DNA of 36,283 bases from UBA9980 sp964436235 (GCA_964436235.1 CAYTCW010000034.1:1-36283), one strand, 5' to 3'. Numbered from the stretch's first letter, positions 24,360 to 32,176 are shown. Translations and numbers: made by a program. The notes: generated by a model from the letters alone, not told the origin.

Positions 24360-25163
24360 GTGCCGGTGGTATTTATTAATCCGAAATTAATCGATCTCGC
24401 TTTTATTTTATATATAGGCTTCGCCGTCGGATGGGGATACTTCGCCGGCGGCGTTTCCGAAGTTTTTAATATAGCCGGTTTCATAGTAATTCTGGCTATT
24501 TCGATGAAAACCTACGATAAATTAGCCGTTGTTTTGACTAATACATTCGGATTTTCGAATATTTCGGCGTTTATACTCGCCTTCGTTATAATATGCGCGG
24601 TTATTTATATAGTTCTTAAAATTTTAAAGTATAAGATCGAAAAAAAGATCGCGCAGTCGGAAACTATGACCCAGGCGAATAAAACGGCCGGCATGTTCGC
24701 CGGCTTCGTCAAGGGCGTTCTCGTCTCTTTAGTCATAGCCGTAGGCGTCGTCGTTATGCCTCTTGGCGATGCCGCTAAAGAGAGGCTCGGCGGTTCTAAT
24801 TTCATGGCCCTGGCCAAGGTATTAAAACCCTATGCTATAAATCTTTTCGGTGATAAGGAACTATTCGAGGCCGCATCGAATATGAGCATGGACAGTAAGG
24901 CAGCCGATCCTAAAATGGTGGAAAAGATGGCGGAATCGAAGGAATTTTTAAAGATCGTCAATCATCCTAAATTGCAGGAATTCGCGCAGGATGAAGAAAT
25001 TAAAAAGCTCGTCGAAAAGCAGGATGTTATGGGATTGATGTCGAATAAAAAATTTTTGGAGTTAATGAATGATAAAGAAATGATGGATATAATCAGGACG
25101 GTCGATATTAAAAAACTGCTTAAAGATATGAATTCCGCGCAAAAACCAGGCGCGGTTCAATAG
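24360..25163 (+). CDS. cvpA: CvpA-family membrane protein
   Basis: A 267-residue protein with four predicted membrane helices in the first 150 residues (IDLAFILYIGFAVGWGYF, VFNIAGFIVILAISM, AFILAFVIICAVIYIVLKIL, FAGFVKGVLVSLVIAVGVVV). The GFxxGfvkGvl-type loop between helices 3 and 4 is characteristic of the CvpA (colicin V production) family. The role is not settled; CvpA affects envelope homeostasis. The C-terminal 100 residues are hydrophilic, with repeated helices of the form FLKIVNHPKLQEFAQDEEIK and FLELMNDKEMMDII, a tail seen in some CvpA members. The start is GTG 24360 with no ribosome site; a TATAAT lies at 24350-24355, 4 bases before it, but without a matching -35. It follows pheT as cvpA does in Bacillus (with rnhC and zapA between there). 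Confidence 0.85.
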   Translation: MPVVFINPKLIDLAFILYIGFAVGWGYFAGGVSEVFNIAGFIVILAISMKTYDKLAVVLTNTFGFSNISAFILAFVIICAVIYIVLKILKYKIEKKIAQSETMTQANKTAGMFAGFVKGVLVSLVIAVGVVVMPLGDAAKERLGGSNFMALAKVLKPYAINLFGDKELFEAASNMSMDSKAADPKMVEKMAESKEFLKIVNHPKLQEFAQDEEIKKLVEKQDVMGLMSNKKFLELMNDKEMMDIIRTVDIKKLLKDMNSAQKPGAVQ

Positions 25164-25190
25164 TTGATTATATAACCGCGGAAGGTATTT

Positions 25191-26474
25191 ATGGCAGCGA
25201 CGAAAACTTCAGGCGCATCTAAAACGGCCGCTATAGCGGATGAACTTATTTATCCTAAACAGGCCGATAATATATACGCTAAATTGAATTTAAAAAATAA
25301 CATATTGATATACGGCGAAGAGTCTTTTTTAATAGACGATCTTGCGCGCGAGATCAGCTCGCGTATTAAAAAAATGGCGGCCGGCCGTTTTGCGCACGCT
25401 AACGCAAAGCATATCAATATCAGCGACTCCGGATTCGACTATGGAGAATTTTTATCTTCCGAAGACACTTTCAGCTTATTCGGCGAGGAAGATTTTAATA
25501 TTAAAATAATACGCGGCCTCGAAGAATTCGGCGCGTCGGCGCCTATGATGAAAAAATTCTGTAAATATCTCGATGCGGTCAATAAAAAAACTCCCGAAGA
25601 AAATGCCACCAGCCTGGTTATTCTCGTTTATGCGGTTAAAAAGCCTCTATCAGAAGTGATTAAAAATACTAAAAATTTTATCGCGGTCAACTGCAAAAAA
25701 TTATATGACAACGATATATTACCTTACAGCCGTTTTTTAGCAGCCAGGAGCCGTAAATCATTTACGGATGACGCGATAAGCGCCCTTTGCGAACGATGCC
25801 GCATGAATTTATTCCAGATTAATTCCGAAATTAAGAGACTCGCGATTTTAAACCATGAAAGCGCCGAAATAGACTTGGAAATCATCGAAAGCCAGGTGGA
25901 ATATTTTTTCGACCCCGATTCATTCGCCGCTATCAACGAGCTCGATTACTCCATATATAAAAAAGACCTGCGCGCCTCCATTGTTACCATCGGTGAATTG
26001 CTCGACCACGGCATATATCACGCGCTTATAGTCAACAGGCTGCTTTCCATATTCCGCTCGATGCTATCAGTTTTATTTTTAAACGAAACCAGCGATACTT
26101 TTAAAAACGGCGCCTATAAGATCGCCTCCGAATTCGTCAGCGGGTCCGCTTATAAAAAAGGGTTCGAAAAATTTAAATTCAGCCGCGATATGCTCGCTAA
26201 GTTCGAGTATTTCTGTAACGGAATCCGTAATAGCTCAAATATTTACAAATCTGATTCTAAACTCGATTTTTTTAATACTATATATAATCAGATGTCGCTT
26301 TACGCGGTTTATTATCTTAAAAATTATAACGAAAAAGAATTATTCGGGCTCATTAAAAGTTTATATCAGATAGACGTTAAAATAAGGACGGGCATTCTCA
26401 GAATAGACCAGCGGCCCGAATCGGTTAAGGAAGAAATATATAAAATATTGATATCGCATTTTCAAAAATTATGA
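25191..26474 (+). CDS. holA: DNA polymerase III delta subunit, divergent
   Basis: A 427-residue protein with the HolA layout. After a ~30-residue Ala/Thr-rich leader, NNILIYGEESFLIDDLAREI matches the delta-subunit opening (Y-G-E-E-x-F-L). SLFGEEDFNIKIIRGLEEF and LVILVYAVKK follow the order of domain I beta strands. The middle domain has CERCRMNLFQINSEIKRLAI, like the usual C.GNDL..I..E..KL. The C-terminal collar domain is helical. Delta opens the beta clamp during loading. It is longer than typical (about 330-350), through the N-terminal leader and loop insertions. ATG 25191 is preceded by GGAAGG at a fair distance. HolA is often hard to recognise; no alternative family fits better. Confidence 0.78.
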   Translation: MAATKTSGASKTAAIADELIYPKQADNIYAKLNLKNNILIYGEESFLIDDLAREISSRIKKMAAGRFAHANAKHINISDSGFDYGEFLSSEDTFSLFGEEDFNIKIIRGLEEFGASAPMMKKFCKYLDAVNKKTPEENATSLVILVYAVKKPLSEVIKNTKNFIAVNCKKLYDNDILPYSRFLAARSRKSFTDDAISALCERCRMNLFQINSEIKRLAILNHESAEIDLEIIESQVEYFFDPDSFAAINELDYSIYKKDLRASIVTIGELLDHGIYHALIVNRLLSIFRSMLSVLFLNETSDTFKNGAYKIASEFVSGSAYKKGFEKFKFSRDMLAKFEYFCNGIRNSSNIYKSDSKLDFFNTIYNQMSLYAVYYLKNYNEKELFGLIKSLYQIDVKIRTGILRIDQRPESVKEEIYKILISHFQKL

Positions 26475-26560
26475 TATACTGATGTCTTAAAATATAATCG
26501 CCGCCGGCAGAGCGTTTTATTAATTCATACGGCGGAATTTATTCGTGGAAGGTGTTATTT

Positions 26561-27157
26561 ATGTCGATAAGCGAACCTTTCGAAATAGCCATGATGATAC
26601 TTAAAAGGCCTTTTGATACTTTCGCTAAATTCTCGGAAAAACCGCCGAAAAAACAGATGGCTTTTTTGTGCCTTGTTATATGGCTCGCTATTTCTTCCTA
26701 TATTTTTTCCTATCTTGGTTTCGAATTGTACCACAATAAGATCAGTCATTTTATAATTTATTCCGGCACGGCGCTTTTGAGTATTATTTTTTTATTTATG
26801 CTTTTTTCGATGGCGCTTTATTTCAATTCGCTTCTTTTATTCGGCCGCGGAAATCCGGGCGTTATTTTTACATGCGTCTTTTATTCGTTTTTAGCTATCG
26901 TCGTTTATCTCGCGCTTCCGCTCCAGCTTACGGCATTCGTTCTGATACCGCCCGAATATGAATACTGGTTCACCGTTATTACCAGGCCGGCCGCCTTTAT
27001 TTATTTCGCCGTCCTTACGGTCATAGCTACCAGCACGGCTTCAAAATTTTCCGTCGCGCGCGGCGCGGCCGCTTTTACCGCGGTTTTTGCATATGCCGCT
27101 TTTTTTATATTCAGCGTGATATATATATCAAAAAAATATAATATTCCTCTTTATTAA
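26561..27157 (+). CDS. Yip1-like integral membrane protein
   Basis: A 198-residue protein with about five membrane segments (MAFLCLVIWLAISSYIFSYL; HFIIYSGTALLSIIFLFMLF; GVIFTCVFYSFLAIVVYLAL; PAAFIYFAVLTVIATSTAS; AAFTAVFAYAAFFIFSVIYI). The soluble N-terminus, EPFEIAMMILKRPFDTFAKF, is the short segment that leads into the first helix in Yip1-domain proteins, where a Pro-x-x-x-F motif is common. Family assignment is by pattern only. No function is known for most bacterial Yip1 proteins. ATG 26561 is preferred to the GTG at 26552, which is part of the ribosome site GGAAGGTG (26547-26554). It follows holA by 86 bases. Confidence 0.65.
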   Translation: MSISEPFEIAMMILKRPFDTFAKFSEKPPKKQMAFLCLVIWLAISSYIFSYLGFELYHNKISHFIIYSGTALLSIIFLFMLFSMALYFNSLLLFGRGNPGVIFTCVFYSFLAIVVYLALPLQLTAFVLIPPEYEYWFTVITRPAAFIYFAVLTVIATSTASKFSVARGAAAFTAVFAYAAFFIFSVIYISKKYNIPLY

Positions 27158-27204
27158 AAAATATAACAGCATTATAAGTATAACAGCTCTGAAGGAGTTT
27201 AAAG

Positions 27205-28071
27205 ATGAAACAAAAGATCGCGATTTGTCAGCTTTTTCCGAAACTCGGCGATTTGAACTATAACTTGAACCGGCATGCGGAATTGATTAAAAAATATAAC
27301 GACTGCGATATGGTTTGTTTTCCGGAATTGTCTGCGACGGGCTATTTCGTTAAAGACCTCGCATACGACCTCGCCGTTTCTAAAGATGAATTCGCGGCGG
27401 AATTAGATTCGCGCACCGGTTATAAAACAGGAAAACCTTCTGTAATAGCGGGTTTTTCCGAGCGCGCCAACGGCCATATATACAACTCGCTTTTCGTCGG
27501 AAGCGCCGAAAGCGTCTTTACCCATCGTAAAATTTATCCGCCCACTTATGGATTATTCGACGAATATCGTTATTTTTCTTGCGGCGAGCGCATCGACGCT
27601 TTCACGCTTAAAAACGGCGTTAATATAGGCGTGCTTAACTGCGAAGACGCCTGGCACCAGGCGCTGCCTTACATTTATTCGATGTACGGCATAGATCTTC
27701 TTTTTATCTGCGCGGCATCTCCGGCGCGCGGCGTTTCGGGAAACGCCGAAGGTTCGCCATGGAACGTTAAACTGTGGCAGCGGCTTATATCTTCATACGC
27801 CCATCTGTACGGGCTTTATATAGTTTATATCAACCGCGCCGGAGTCGAAGACGGAATTAATTTTTCGGGCTGTTCGTGCGTGGTTACGCCGCTCGGCGAT
27901 ATCACCAATATGCTCGCGCAATTCGACGAGGATGAGCTTGTCGTTGAAATCGACGTTAAAAAGGCGCGTATCGAAAAGGCCCAGAATTCATATTTAAAAG
28001 AAGACGATCCATTTTTAACTATCCGCGAGCTCGAACGCGCTATGCGCCACAGAAGGGAGTGCTTGAAATAA
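27205..28071 (+). CDS. Nitrilase-superfamily amidase, probable glutaminase partner of NadE
   Basis: A 288-residue carbon-nitrogen hydrolase with the catalytic triad E41 (CFPELSATGY), K109 (HRKIYPPTYG) and C146 (LNCEDAWH). The HRKxYxPTYGxFDE and NCEDxWH segments are the form found in the glutaminase domain of glutamine-dependent NAD synthetases and its close relatives. Its 3' end overlaps nadE by one base (TAATG), so both are translated together. I infer that it supplies ammonia from glutamine to NadE, as a separate subunit instead of the usual single fused polypeptide of 540-680 residues. The alternative is an independent amidase. A ribosome site GAAGGAG (27191-27197) precedes ATG 27205. No signal peptide, so cytosolic. 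Confidence 0.85.
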   Translation: MKQKIAICQLFPKLGDLNYNLNRHAELIKKYNDCDMVCFPELSATGYFVKDLAYDLAVSKDEFAAELDSRTGYKTGKPSVIAGFSERANGHIYNSLFVGSAESVFTHRKIYPPTYGLFDEYRYFSCGERIDAFTLKNGVNIGVLNCEDAWHQALPYIYSMYGIDLLFICAASPARGVSGNAEGSPWNVKLWQRLISSYAHLYGLYIVYINRAGVEDGINFSGCSCVVTPLGDITNMLAQFDEDELVVEIDVKKARIEKAQNSYLKEDDPFLTIRELERAMRHRRECLK

Positions 28072-28985
28072 TGGGAAATACTAAATTAAAAATTCTTGAT
28101 ATAGACTGTAAATTAGTGACCGATCTGCTCGTTAGATTTATTAAAAATGAAGTGCGAAAAACCGGCATGAATAAAGTTATACTTGGCCTTTCGGGCGGTA
28201 TCGATTCCGCGCTGGTAGCTTTTTTGTGCCGCGAGGCGCTCGGCGCCGGTAATGTTTGCGGCGTGCGCCTGCCTTATAAAACCTCTTCGCCGCAAAGCCT
28301 CCTTCATGCCGAACTTGCCGCGAAAAAAGCAGGCATCGAATATATGACTTACGATATTTCATCGGCAGCGGATGGTTTTGCCGCTTGCGAATTCAGCCTC
28401 GAAACTGATTGTTCTAATTTTATTAACTTCGGTCAGTCGGCAAAGTCCTCTAAATTCACTCTCGAATCTACTTTAAACGCCCATTATCTCGGTAATATAC
28501 TCGCGCGCGCAAGAATGAGCGTTTTGTATCATCTGTCGGCGGTTACTAATTCGATGGTTGCCGGCACTTCAAATAAGACCGAATTGTTATTGGGCTACGG
28601 CACTCTGTGGGGCGATCTGGCTTATGGCATTAATCCCGTCGGCGATTTATACAAGCATCAACTCAGACAGCTTGCGCGCTATCACGGCGTGCCCGAAGAA
28701 ATAATAAATAAAAAACCTTCAGCCGATCTTTTTCCGGGCCAGACCGATGAAGGCGATCTCGGCTACTCCTACGACGAGCTCGATTACGCTCTCTACCGCC
28801 TTGTAGATGCCCGCGAAAATCCGAAACTACTCGCTGAAAACGGCGAAGTTAAACCCGAATTGATAAATTTCTGCCTTAAAAAAATTATATCCATGCAATT
28901 TAAACGCCAGATGCCTAATATAGCGTTAGTATCCTTCCGCACTATAAATCAGAGCTTTAATTATCCGCGCGATTGGGCGATGTGA
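28071..28985 (+). CDS. nadE: NAD+ synthetase (synthetase domain only)
   Basis: A 304-residue ATP-pyrophosphatase that amidates nicotinic acid adenine dinucleotide to NAD+. The PP-loop is LGLSGGIDSALVAF (S41-S46). NARARMSVLYHLS-like ILARARMSVLY, GTSNKTELLLGYGT and LADLYK-like GINPVGDLYKHQLRQLA are family signatures, and KKPSADLFPGQTDEGDLG is the conserved late segment. The glutaminase domain is absent, but the preceding gene encodes one. ATG 28071 shares its A with the TAA of that gene; AGAAGGGAG lies 11 bases upstream, within it. The 3' end is closed by a hairpin terminator at 29009-29052 made from heptamer repeats. Confidence 0.93.
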   Translation: MGNTKLKILDIDCKLVTDLLVRFIKNEVRKTGMNKVILGLSGGIDSALVAFLCREALGAGNVCGVRLPYKTSSPQSLLHAELAAKKAGIEYMTYDISSAADGFAACEFSLETDCSNFINFGQSAKSSKFTLESTLNAHYLGNILARARMSVLYHLSAVTNSMVAGTSNKTELLLGYGTLWGDLAYGINPVGDLYKHQLRQLARYHGVPEEIINKKPSADLFPGQTDEGDLGYSYDELDYALYRLVDARENPKLLAENGEVKPELINFCLKKIISMQFKRQMPNIALVSFRTINQSFNYPRDWAM

Positions 28986-28991
28986 TAATCA

Positions 28992-29026
28992 GAGAACAGA
29001 GAATAGAGAAAAGAGAACAGTAAATA
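28992..29026. repeat. Heptanucleotide tandem repeat, copy 2
   Basis: GAGAACA, GAGAATA, GAGAAAA, GAGAACA and a degenerate GTAAATA follow directly after the nadE stop. The unit G(A/T)GAA(C/T)A is the reverse complement of the unit at 158-199. Its last units form the left arm of the nadE terminator. Confidence 0.75.
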
Positions 29027-29052
29027 GATTTTATTGACTGTTCTCTTTTTTT
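29009..29052. terminator. Terminator after nadE, probably bidirectional
   Basis: AAAAGAGAACAGT (29009-29021) pairs with ACTGTTCTCTTTT (29037-29049), a perfect 13-bp stem, with a T-run through 29052. A weak AATA/TATT pairing extends into the loop. On the minus strand the complement ends in TTTT, so it may also stop amylase transcripts that converge from the right. Confidence 0.75.
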
Positions 29053-29096
29053 ATCTTTTCAACTTTTTAAAAAAGAAAGATGGCGGTATAGATTTA

Positions 29097-30410
29097 CTAT
29101 TTGCCCCATACGGCGTAATCAGTGCCGTTTGCGAGCAGTCTGAAGCCTTCGCCCGGCGACCAGTCGGCGGGGCCGAGTTTGACCGCGATTTTAGAATCGA
29201 TAATAGCCGCGTAAAGGTTTACTTCGGCTTTGACTATGCGAAGTTTGCTCGCGCTGGTTATGCCGTAATCGCGCCGTACCGACATAAGTTTTTTAATGGG
29301 CGCCTTCAGATCCCAGTCGTAGAAATGTTCCCAGAACACGCACGGAACGCCGGGATGCGTGAGTATATAAGCGTAGCCCGTCATGACTTTATTTGAAGGA
29401 AAAGGCCAGTGCTGCTGCTTTGAGCCGGTATCGTGGTTGTCGATAAAAGTTACGGCGCGTTCGGGCCACCAGCCGATCAATCCGGCCGCCTTGCCGTCTT
29501 TGTCGCGCAGACGCCAGTATTCGCCGTGGACGGCGTGCTGGAGGATGCCTTTAGTCGTGAAATCAAAGGTAGTCGATAATTTGCCCGAACCGTCGAGCCA
29601 GTCGCATAGCTGCTGGCGGTGATTGTTCTGGTTATAATCGGGAGCTTCGCGGAGGCTCATGCCCTTTCCGTAATAAAGCGAGGTCCATAACTCGCCTACT
29701 GAAAATTTTGGCGAAGTGGCGCTGTCGTATATTTCGATAAATTTCGGCGCGTAGCCTTTTACGTAATCGTAACGCCAGCCGTCAAATCCTACTGTTTTAA
29801 GCCATTTAAGCCATTCGATAATATCTTTTTGAACGGCCGGATTGCCGTGATCGATATCGGGCGCCGCGCCGTAACTATCGCCGCTGTCCTGAGCGCCGCG
29901 GCCATCGAACTGCCGGTCGTCGCCGCAGATCATGTTTTTATTCCAGGAGGCCTTGCTTGACGGAAATTGATAGATATTCCACAGGCCGTTTTCATCCTGT
30001 TTGCCCGCGCAGCGGTGATTGATGACTATATCGGCGAGCGCGAGCACTTTGTTTTCGTGCAGTTTGGCAATAGCTTTTTTTAGCGTGGTCAGCGTGCCGT
30101 AAAAAGTCGGGCTGCCTTCGTTTCCGAGATTGTAATAGTCGGTAGGCAGATACCCCTGCTGGCTGACTGAATTAGACGGCGGCGGAAACCATACGAGCGT
30201 AAATCCGGCCGCGGCTATATCGGCGGCCCGTTCGGCGATCAAGTCGTACCAGGCTGCTTTCTGGTTGTTGTTCATTGAATCCCAGCCGAAAGATTGAAGC
30301 ATTATATGCCCCGAGCCCGCAAAAGCCGCCGCAGCGGTGATTATTATAAAAACGGCTATAAAAAACAGATATAAAATCGATACTTTTTTCTTAATAGATA
30401 ACTTCTTCAT
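29097..30410 (-). CDS. Exported alpha-amylase, plant-type GH13
   Basis: A 437-residue glycoside hydrolase of family 13. Residues 1-31 are a signal peptide (KKLSIKKK, hydrophobic core, AAAFA). The catalytic triad is intact: nucleophile D215 (GWRYDYVKGY), acid/base E240 (SVGELWTS), transition-state D327 (FIDNHDTGS). Sequence is strikingly like cereal alpha-amylase (subfamily GH13_6): MLQSFGWDSMN, LVWFPPPSNSVSQQGYLPTDYY, DIVINHRCA, GAAPDIDHGN, FDFTTKGILQHAV, GYAYILTHPGVPC and the C-terminal NGTDYAVWGK. It would cut internal alpha-1,4 bonds of starch or glycogen outside the cytoplasm. The ATG at 30410 is chosen because GGGG lies 9 bases upstream; TTG 30419 and ATG 30416 are too close. No carbohydrate-binding module. 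A consensus promoter lies 200 bases upstream. Confidence 0.95.
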   Translation of the reverse strand: MKKLSIKKKVSILYLFFIAVFIIITAAAAFAGSGHIMLQSFGWDSMNNNQKAAWYDLIAERAADIAAAGFTLVWFPPPSNSVSQQGYLPTDYYNLGNEGSPTFYGTLTTLKKAIAKLHENKVLALADIVINHRCAGKQDENGLWNIYQFPSSKASWNKNMICGDDRQFDGRGAQDSGDSYGAAPDIDHGNPAVQKDIIEWLKWLKTVGFDGWRYDYVKGYAPKFIEIYDSATSPKFSVGELWTSLYYGKGMSLREAPDYNQNNHRQQLCDWLDGSGKLSTTFDFTTKGILQHAVHGEYWRLRDKDGKAAGLIGWWPERAVTFIDNHDTGSKQQHWPFPSNKVMTGYAYILTHPGVPCVFWEHFYDWDLKAPIKKLMSVRRDYGITSASKLRIVKAEVNLYAAIIDSKIAVKLGPADWSPGEGFRLLANGTDYAVWGK

Positions 30411-30614
30411 ACTCATCAACCCCGCGAATTTAATTATTTATACATGACGCATTGGGATCTAATATACACTTTTTACATTTCAACAAATCAAAACTAAATA
30501 AAACAAAAATACAAAATACAAATACAAAAATAATATAGCAGGCACAAGATAAGTATAAATGCGACAATTTAAAGATAATTTGTAAAAAAAATATTTTTAA
30601 CTGATTATGATAAA

Positions 30615-30643
30615 ATTATACTAATTGACAATGATTTTGTCAA
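30615..30643 (-). promoter_or_regulatory. Perfect consensus promoter for the amylase
   Basis: On the minus strand TTGACA (30643-30638), a 17-base spacer and TATAAT (30620-30615) match the sigma-70 consensus at all twelve positions. The start point would be near 30608, leaving a leader of about 198 bases. Confidence 0.85.
30625..30643. promoter_or_regulatory. Palindromic operator candidate over amylase -35
   Basis: TTGACAA-TGATT-TTGTCAA is a perfect 7-bp inverted repeat with 5-base spacing. It covers the -35 box and most of the spacer of the amylase promoter. A dimeric repressor bound here would block RNA polymerase. Part of the symmetry comes from the TTGACA box itself, so it could be partly coincidental. 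Confidence 0.5.
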
Positions 30644-30734
30644 GATTTTATGATTTTTTTATGATATTTTTTTTAGTAAATCACAATAATAATCGAAAAG
30701 ATAGGAATTTGTATAGAAGGTAGAAAATCGAATA

Positions 30735-30751
30735 ATTGTTAATTTAACAAT
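30735..30751. repeat. AT-rich palindrome downstream of the permease
   Basis: ATTGTTAA-T-TTAACAAT is a perfect 8-bp inverted repeat flanked by TCGA on both sides. It lies 34 bases after the permease stop. It may be an operator or a weak terminator; there is no GC stem or T-run. Confidence 0.4.
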
Positions 30752-30784
30752 AACTCGATAACTCTATATTAATCCAGGATTCGC

Positions 30785-32140
30785 CTAATCTGCTGATTTT
30801 TCTTCCGGCAATATTATATTTGATACGATGGCCGTCAGTCCGCCCGCAGTTATACCCGAACTCAGCATGTTTTTGGCCGATACCGGTAAATTAGAAAGAA
30901 TCTCAGGCGCGGTTTCGACGCCGACGCCGGCACATAGAGTGAGCGCGATTATCATGACCGCACGCCTGTCTATATCGGTTGTCGATATTATTTTTATGCC
31001 GCCGGCCGCTATGGTGCCGAACATGATAAGCGTGGCGCCGCCGAGAACGGCCGGCGGCACTAATGAAAAAAGAGCGCCTGTTACCGGAAACAGGCCGGTT
31101 AATACAAGAAGAGCGGCTATGTAGTAACCGATAAGGCGGCTTGCGACACCCGTCATCTGTATAATGCCGTTATTCTGGCTGAATGTGGTGTTGGGGAAGG
31201 TATTGAAAATTGATGCTAAAAGCGAATTAAACCCGTCGGCAAGAACGCCGCCCGATATTCTTTGCATATAAATCTCGCCTTCTATCGGTTCTTTTGAATT
31301 AAGTGAAGTGGCCGTTAGATCACCGACGGTCTCTATGGTAGTCAGTACGTATACCAGCGCAAAAGGTATGAATGCGTAAATATCGAAAGCAAGACCGTAT
31401 TTGAACGGAACCGGTACGCAGAAGCCGTCAACGGCTTTGAGCGAGGCAAATGAGATCATGCCGGTTGCTGCGGCAAAAATGCAGCCGAATATAAGCCCAA
31501 TCATAATAGAACTCATTCTTAGATATTTATTGCGGCTTCTGTTTAAAACCACTATTAAAGCCAGAACTATAAAAGCGGCCGTAAAATGGCCGGCTGAGGC
31601 GAAAGTGCCGGCTGCCTTCGCCGCATTTCCGCCGGCGCAGTTTATTACGCCCGTTTTAATCAGCGAAAGCCCTATCATGGTCACGACAAGGCCGCTCACT
31701 AAAGGCGTGAAAATTTTTTGCGCAGTTTTTATATAACGGCTCACGATCATTTCGATGAAAGAACCAGCCAGACATACTCCGAATATCATTGGAAGCCCGC
31801 CGGCCTTCCCGGCCGTAATAATCGCGCTGACAAATGAAAAACTCGTGCCCTGTATACTTAAAAGCCCTGAACCGAAAGGACCCGGCTTGTAAACCTGTAT
31901 GAAAGTGGCTATTCCGGAAACAAAAAGCGACATATTTACCAGATATGCCGTGTCGGCAGGGGTTAAGTTAATGGCGCCGGCTATGATCAGCGTAGGCGTT
32001 ATTATCGGAACGAATATCGCCAGAAAATGCTGCAGTGAAACAAAAACCGCTTCGGCAAAAGGCGGCCGCGAGTTAAGGCCGTAAATTATATCGCCCGGCT
32101 TTAATATACTTTTATTATTTAAATTATTTGGTTCTAACAC
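30785..32140 (-). CDS. NCS2-family xanthine/uric acid permease
   Basis: A 451-residue transporter with 13-14 hydrophobic segments, family NCS2/NAT (nucleobase-ascorbate). The opening PPFAEAVFVSLQHFLAIFVPIITPTLII has the conserved QH motif of helix 1, and the NAT signature is FSQNNGIIQMTGVASR (Q-N-x-G-x-x-x-x-T-G). ATETVGDLTATS-like TIETVGDLTATS supplies the conserved Glu and Asp of helix 8. This combination points to xanthine or urate uptake rather than uracil. The start is GTG 32140. There is no ribosome site, and the -10 box of its promoter lies 6 bases upstream, so the message appears leaderless. It is followed by the amylase on the same strand, which has its own promoter. YqeB elsewhere in the window belongs to a purine-hydroxylase-linked family. 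Confidence 0.93.
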   Translation of the reverse strand: MLEPNNLNNKSILKPGDIIYGLNSRPPFAEAVFVSLQHFLAIFVPIITPTLIIAGAINLTPADTAYLVNMSLFVSGIATFIQVYKPGPFGSGLLSIQGTSFSFVSAIITAGKAGGLPMIFGVCLAGSFIEMIVSRYIKTAQKIFTPLVSGLVVTMIGLSLIKTGVINCAGGNAAKAAGTFASAGHFTAAFIVLALIVVLNRSRNKYLRMSSIMIGLIFGCIFAAATGMISFASLKAVDGFCVPVPFKYGLAFDIYAFIPFALVYVLTTIETVGDLTATSLNSKEPIEGEIYMQRISGGVLADGFNSLLASIFNTFPNTTFSQNNGIIQMTGVASRLIGYYIAALLVLTGLFPVTGALFSLVPPAVLGGATLIMFGTIAAGGIKIISTTDIDRRAVMIIALTLCAGVGVETAPEILSNLPVSAKNMLSSGITAGGLTAIVSNIILPEEKSAD

Positions 32141-32144
32141 GGGA

Positions 32145-32158
32145 GTATTATATAATAC
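32145..32158. promoter_or_regulatory. 14-bp palindrome at the permease -10 box
   Basis: GTATTATATAATAC is a perfect palindrome. It contains the minus-strand TATAAT -10 box (32152-32147) and so could be an operator, or merely a symmetrical AT-rich box. Confidence 0.4.
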
Positions 32159-32176
32159 ACGGCATTATTTTGTAAA
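32147..32176 (-). promoter_or_regulatory. Promoter giving a leaderless permease mRNA
   Basis: On the minus strand TTTACA (32176-32171, five of six), an 18-base spacer and a perfect TATAAT (32152-32147). The six bases after the -10 are ACTCCC, and the next base is the G of the GTG start at 32140. Transcription is therefore predicted to begin at the start codon. Confidence 0.6.

Larger units (their letters stand above)
30411..30784. other. AT-rich regulatory gap between permease and amylase
   Basis: No gene is visible. On the minus strand the gap holds a consensus promoter (30615-30643) for the amylase, a palindrome over its -35, and an unusually long, A/T-rich leader of about 200 bases before the amylase start. 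A second AT-rich palindrome (30735-30751) lies just after the permease stop. No riboswitch that I can recognise is present in the leader. Confidence 0.6.

Noticed and set aside
24350..24360. cvpA as a third leaderless gene (TATAAT 4 bases before GTG).
   Set aside because: The distance is too short, and there is no -35 or extended -10; the gene is more likely read through from pheT.
29034..29396. A 120-codon plus-strand frame across the amylase 3' end.
   Set aside because: It starts in the terminator T-run and runs antisense to the conserved amylase C-terminus.
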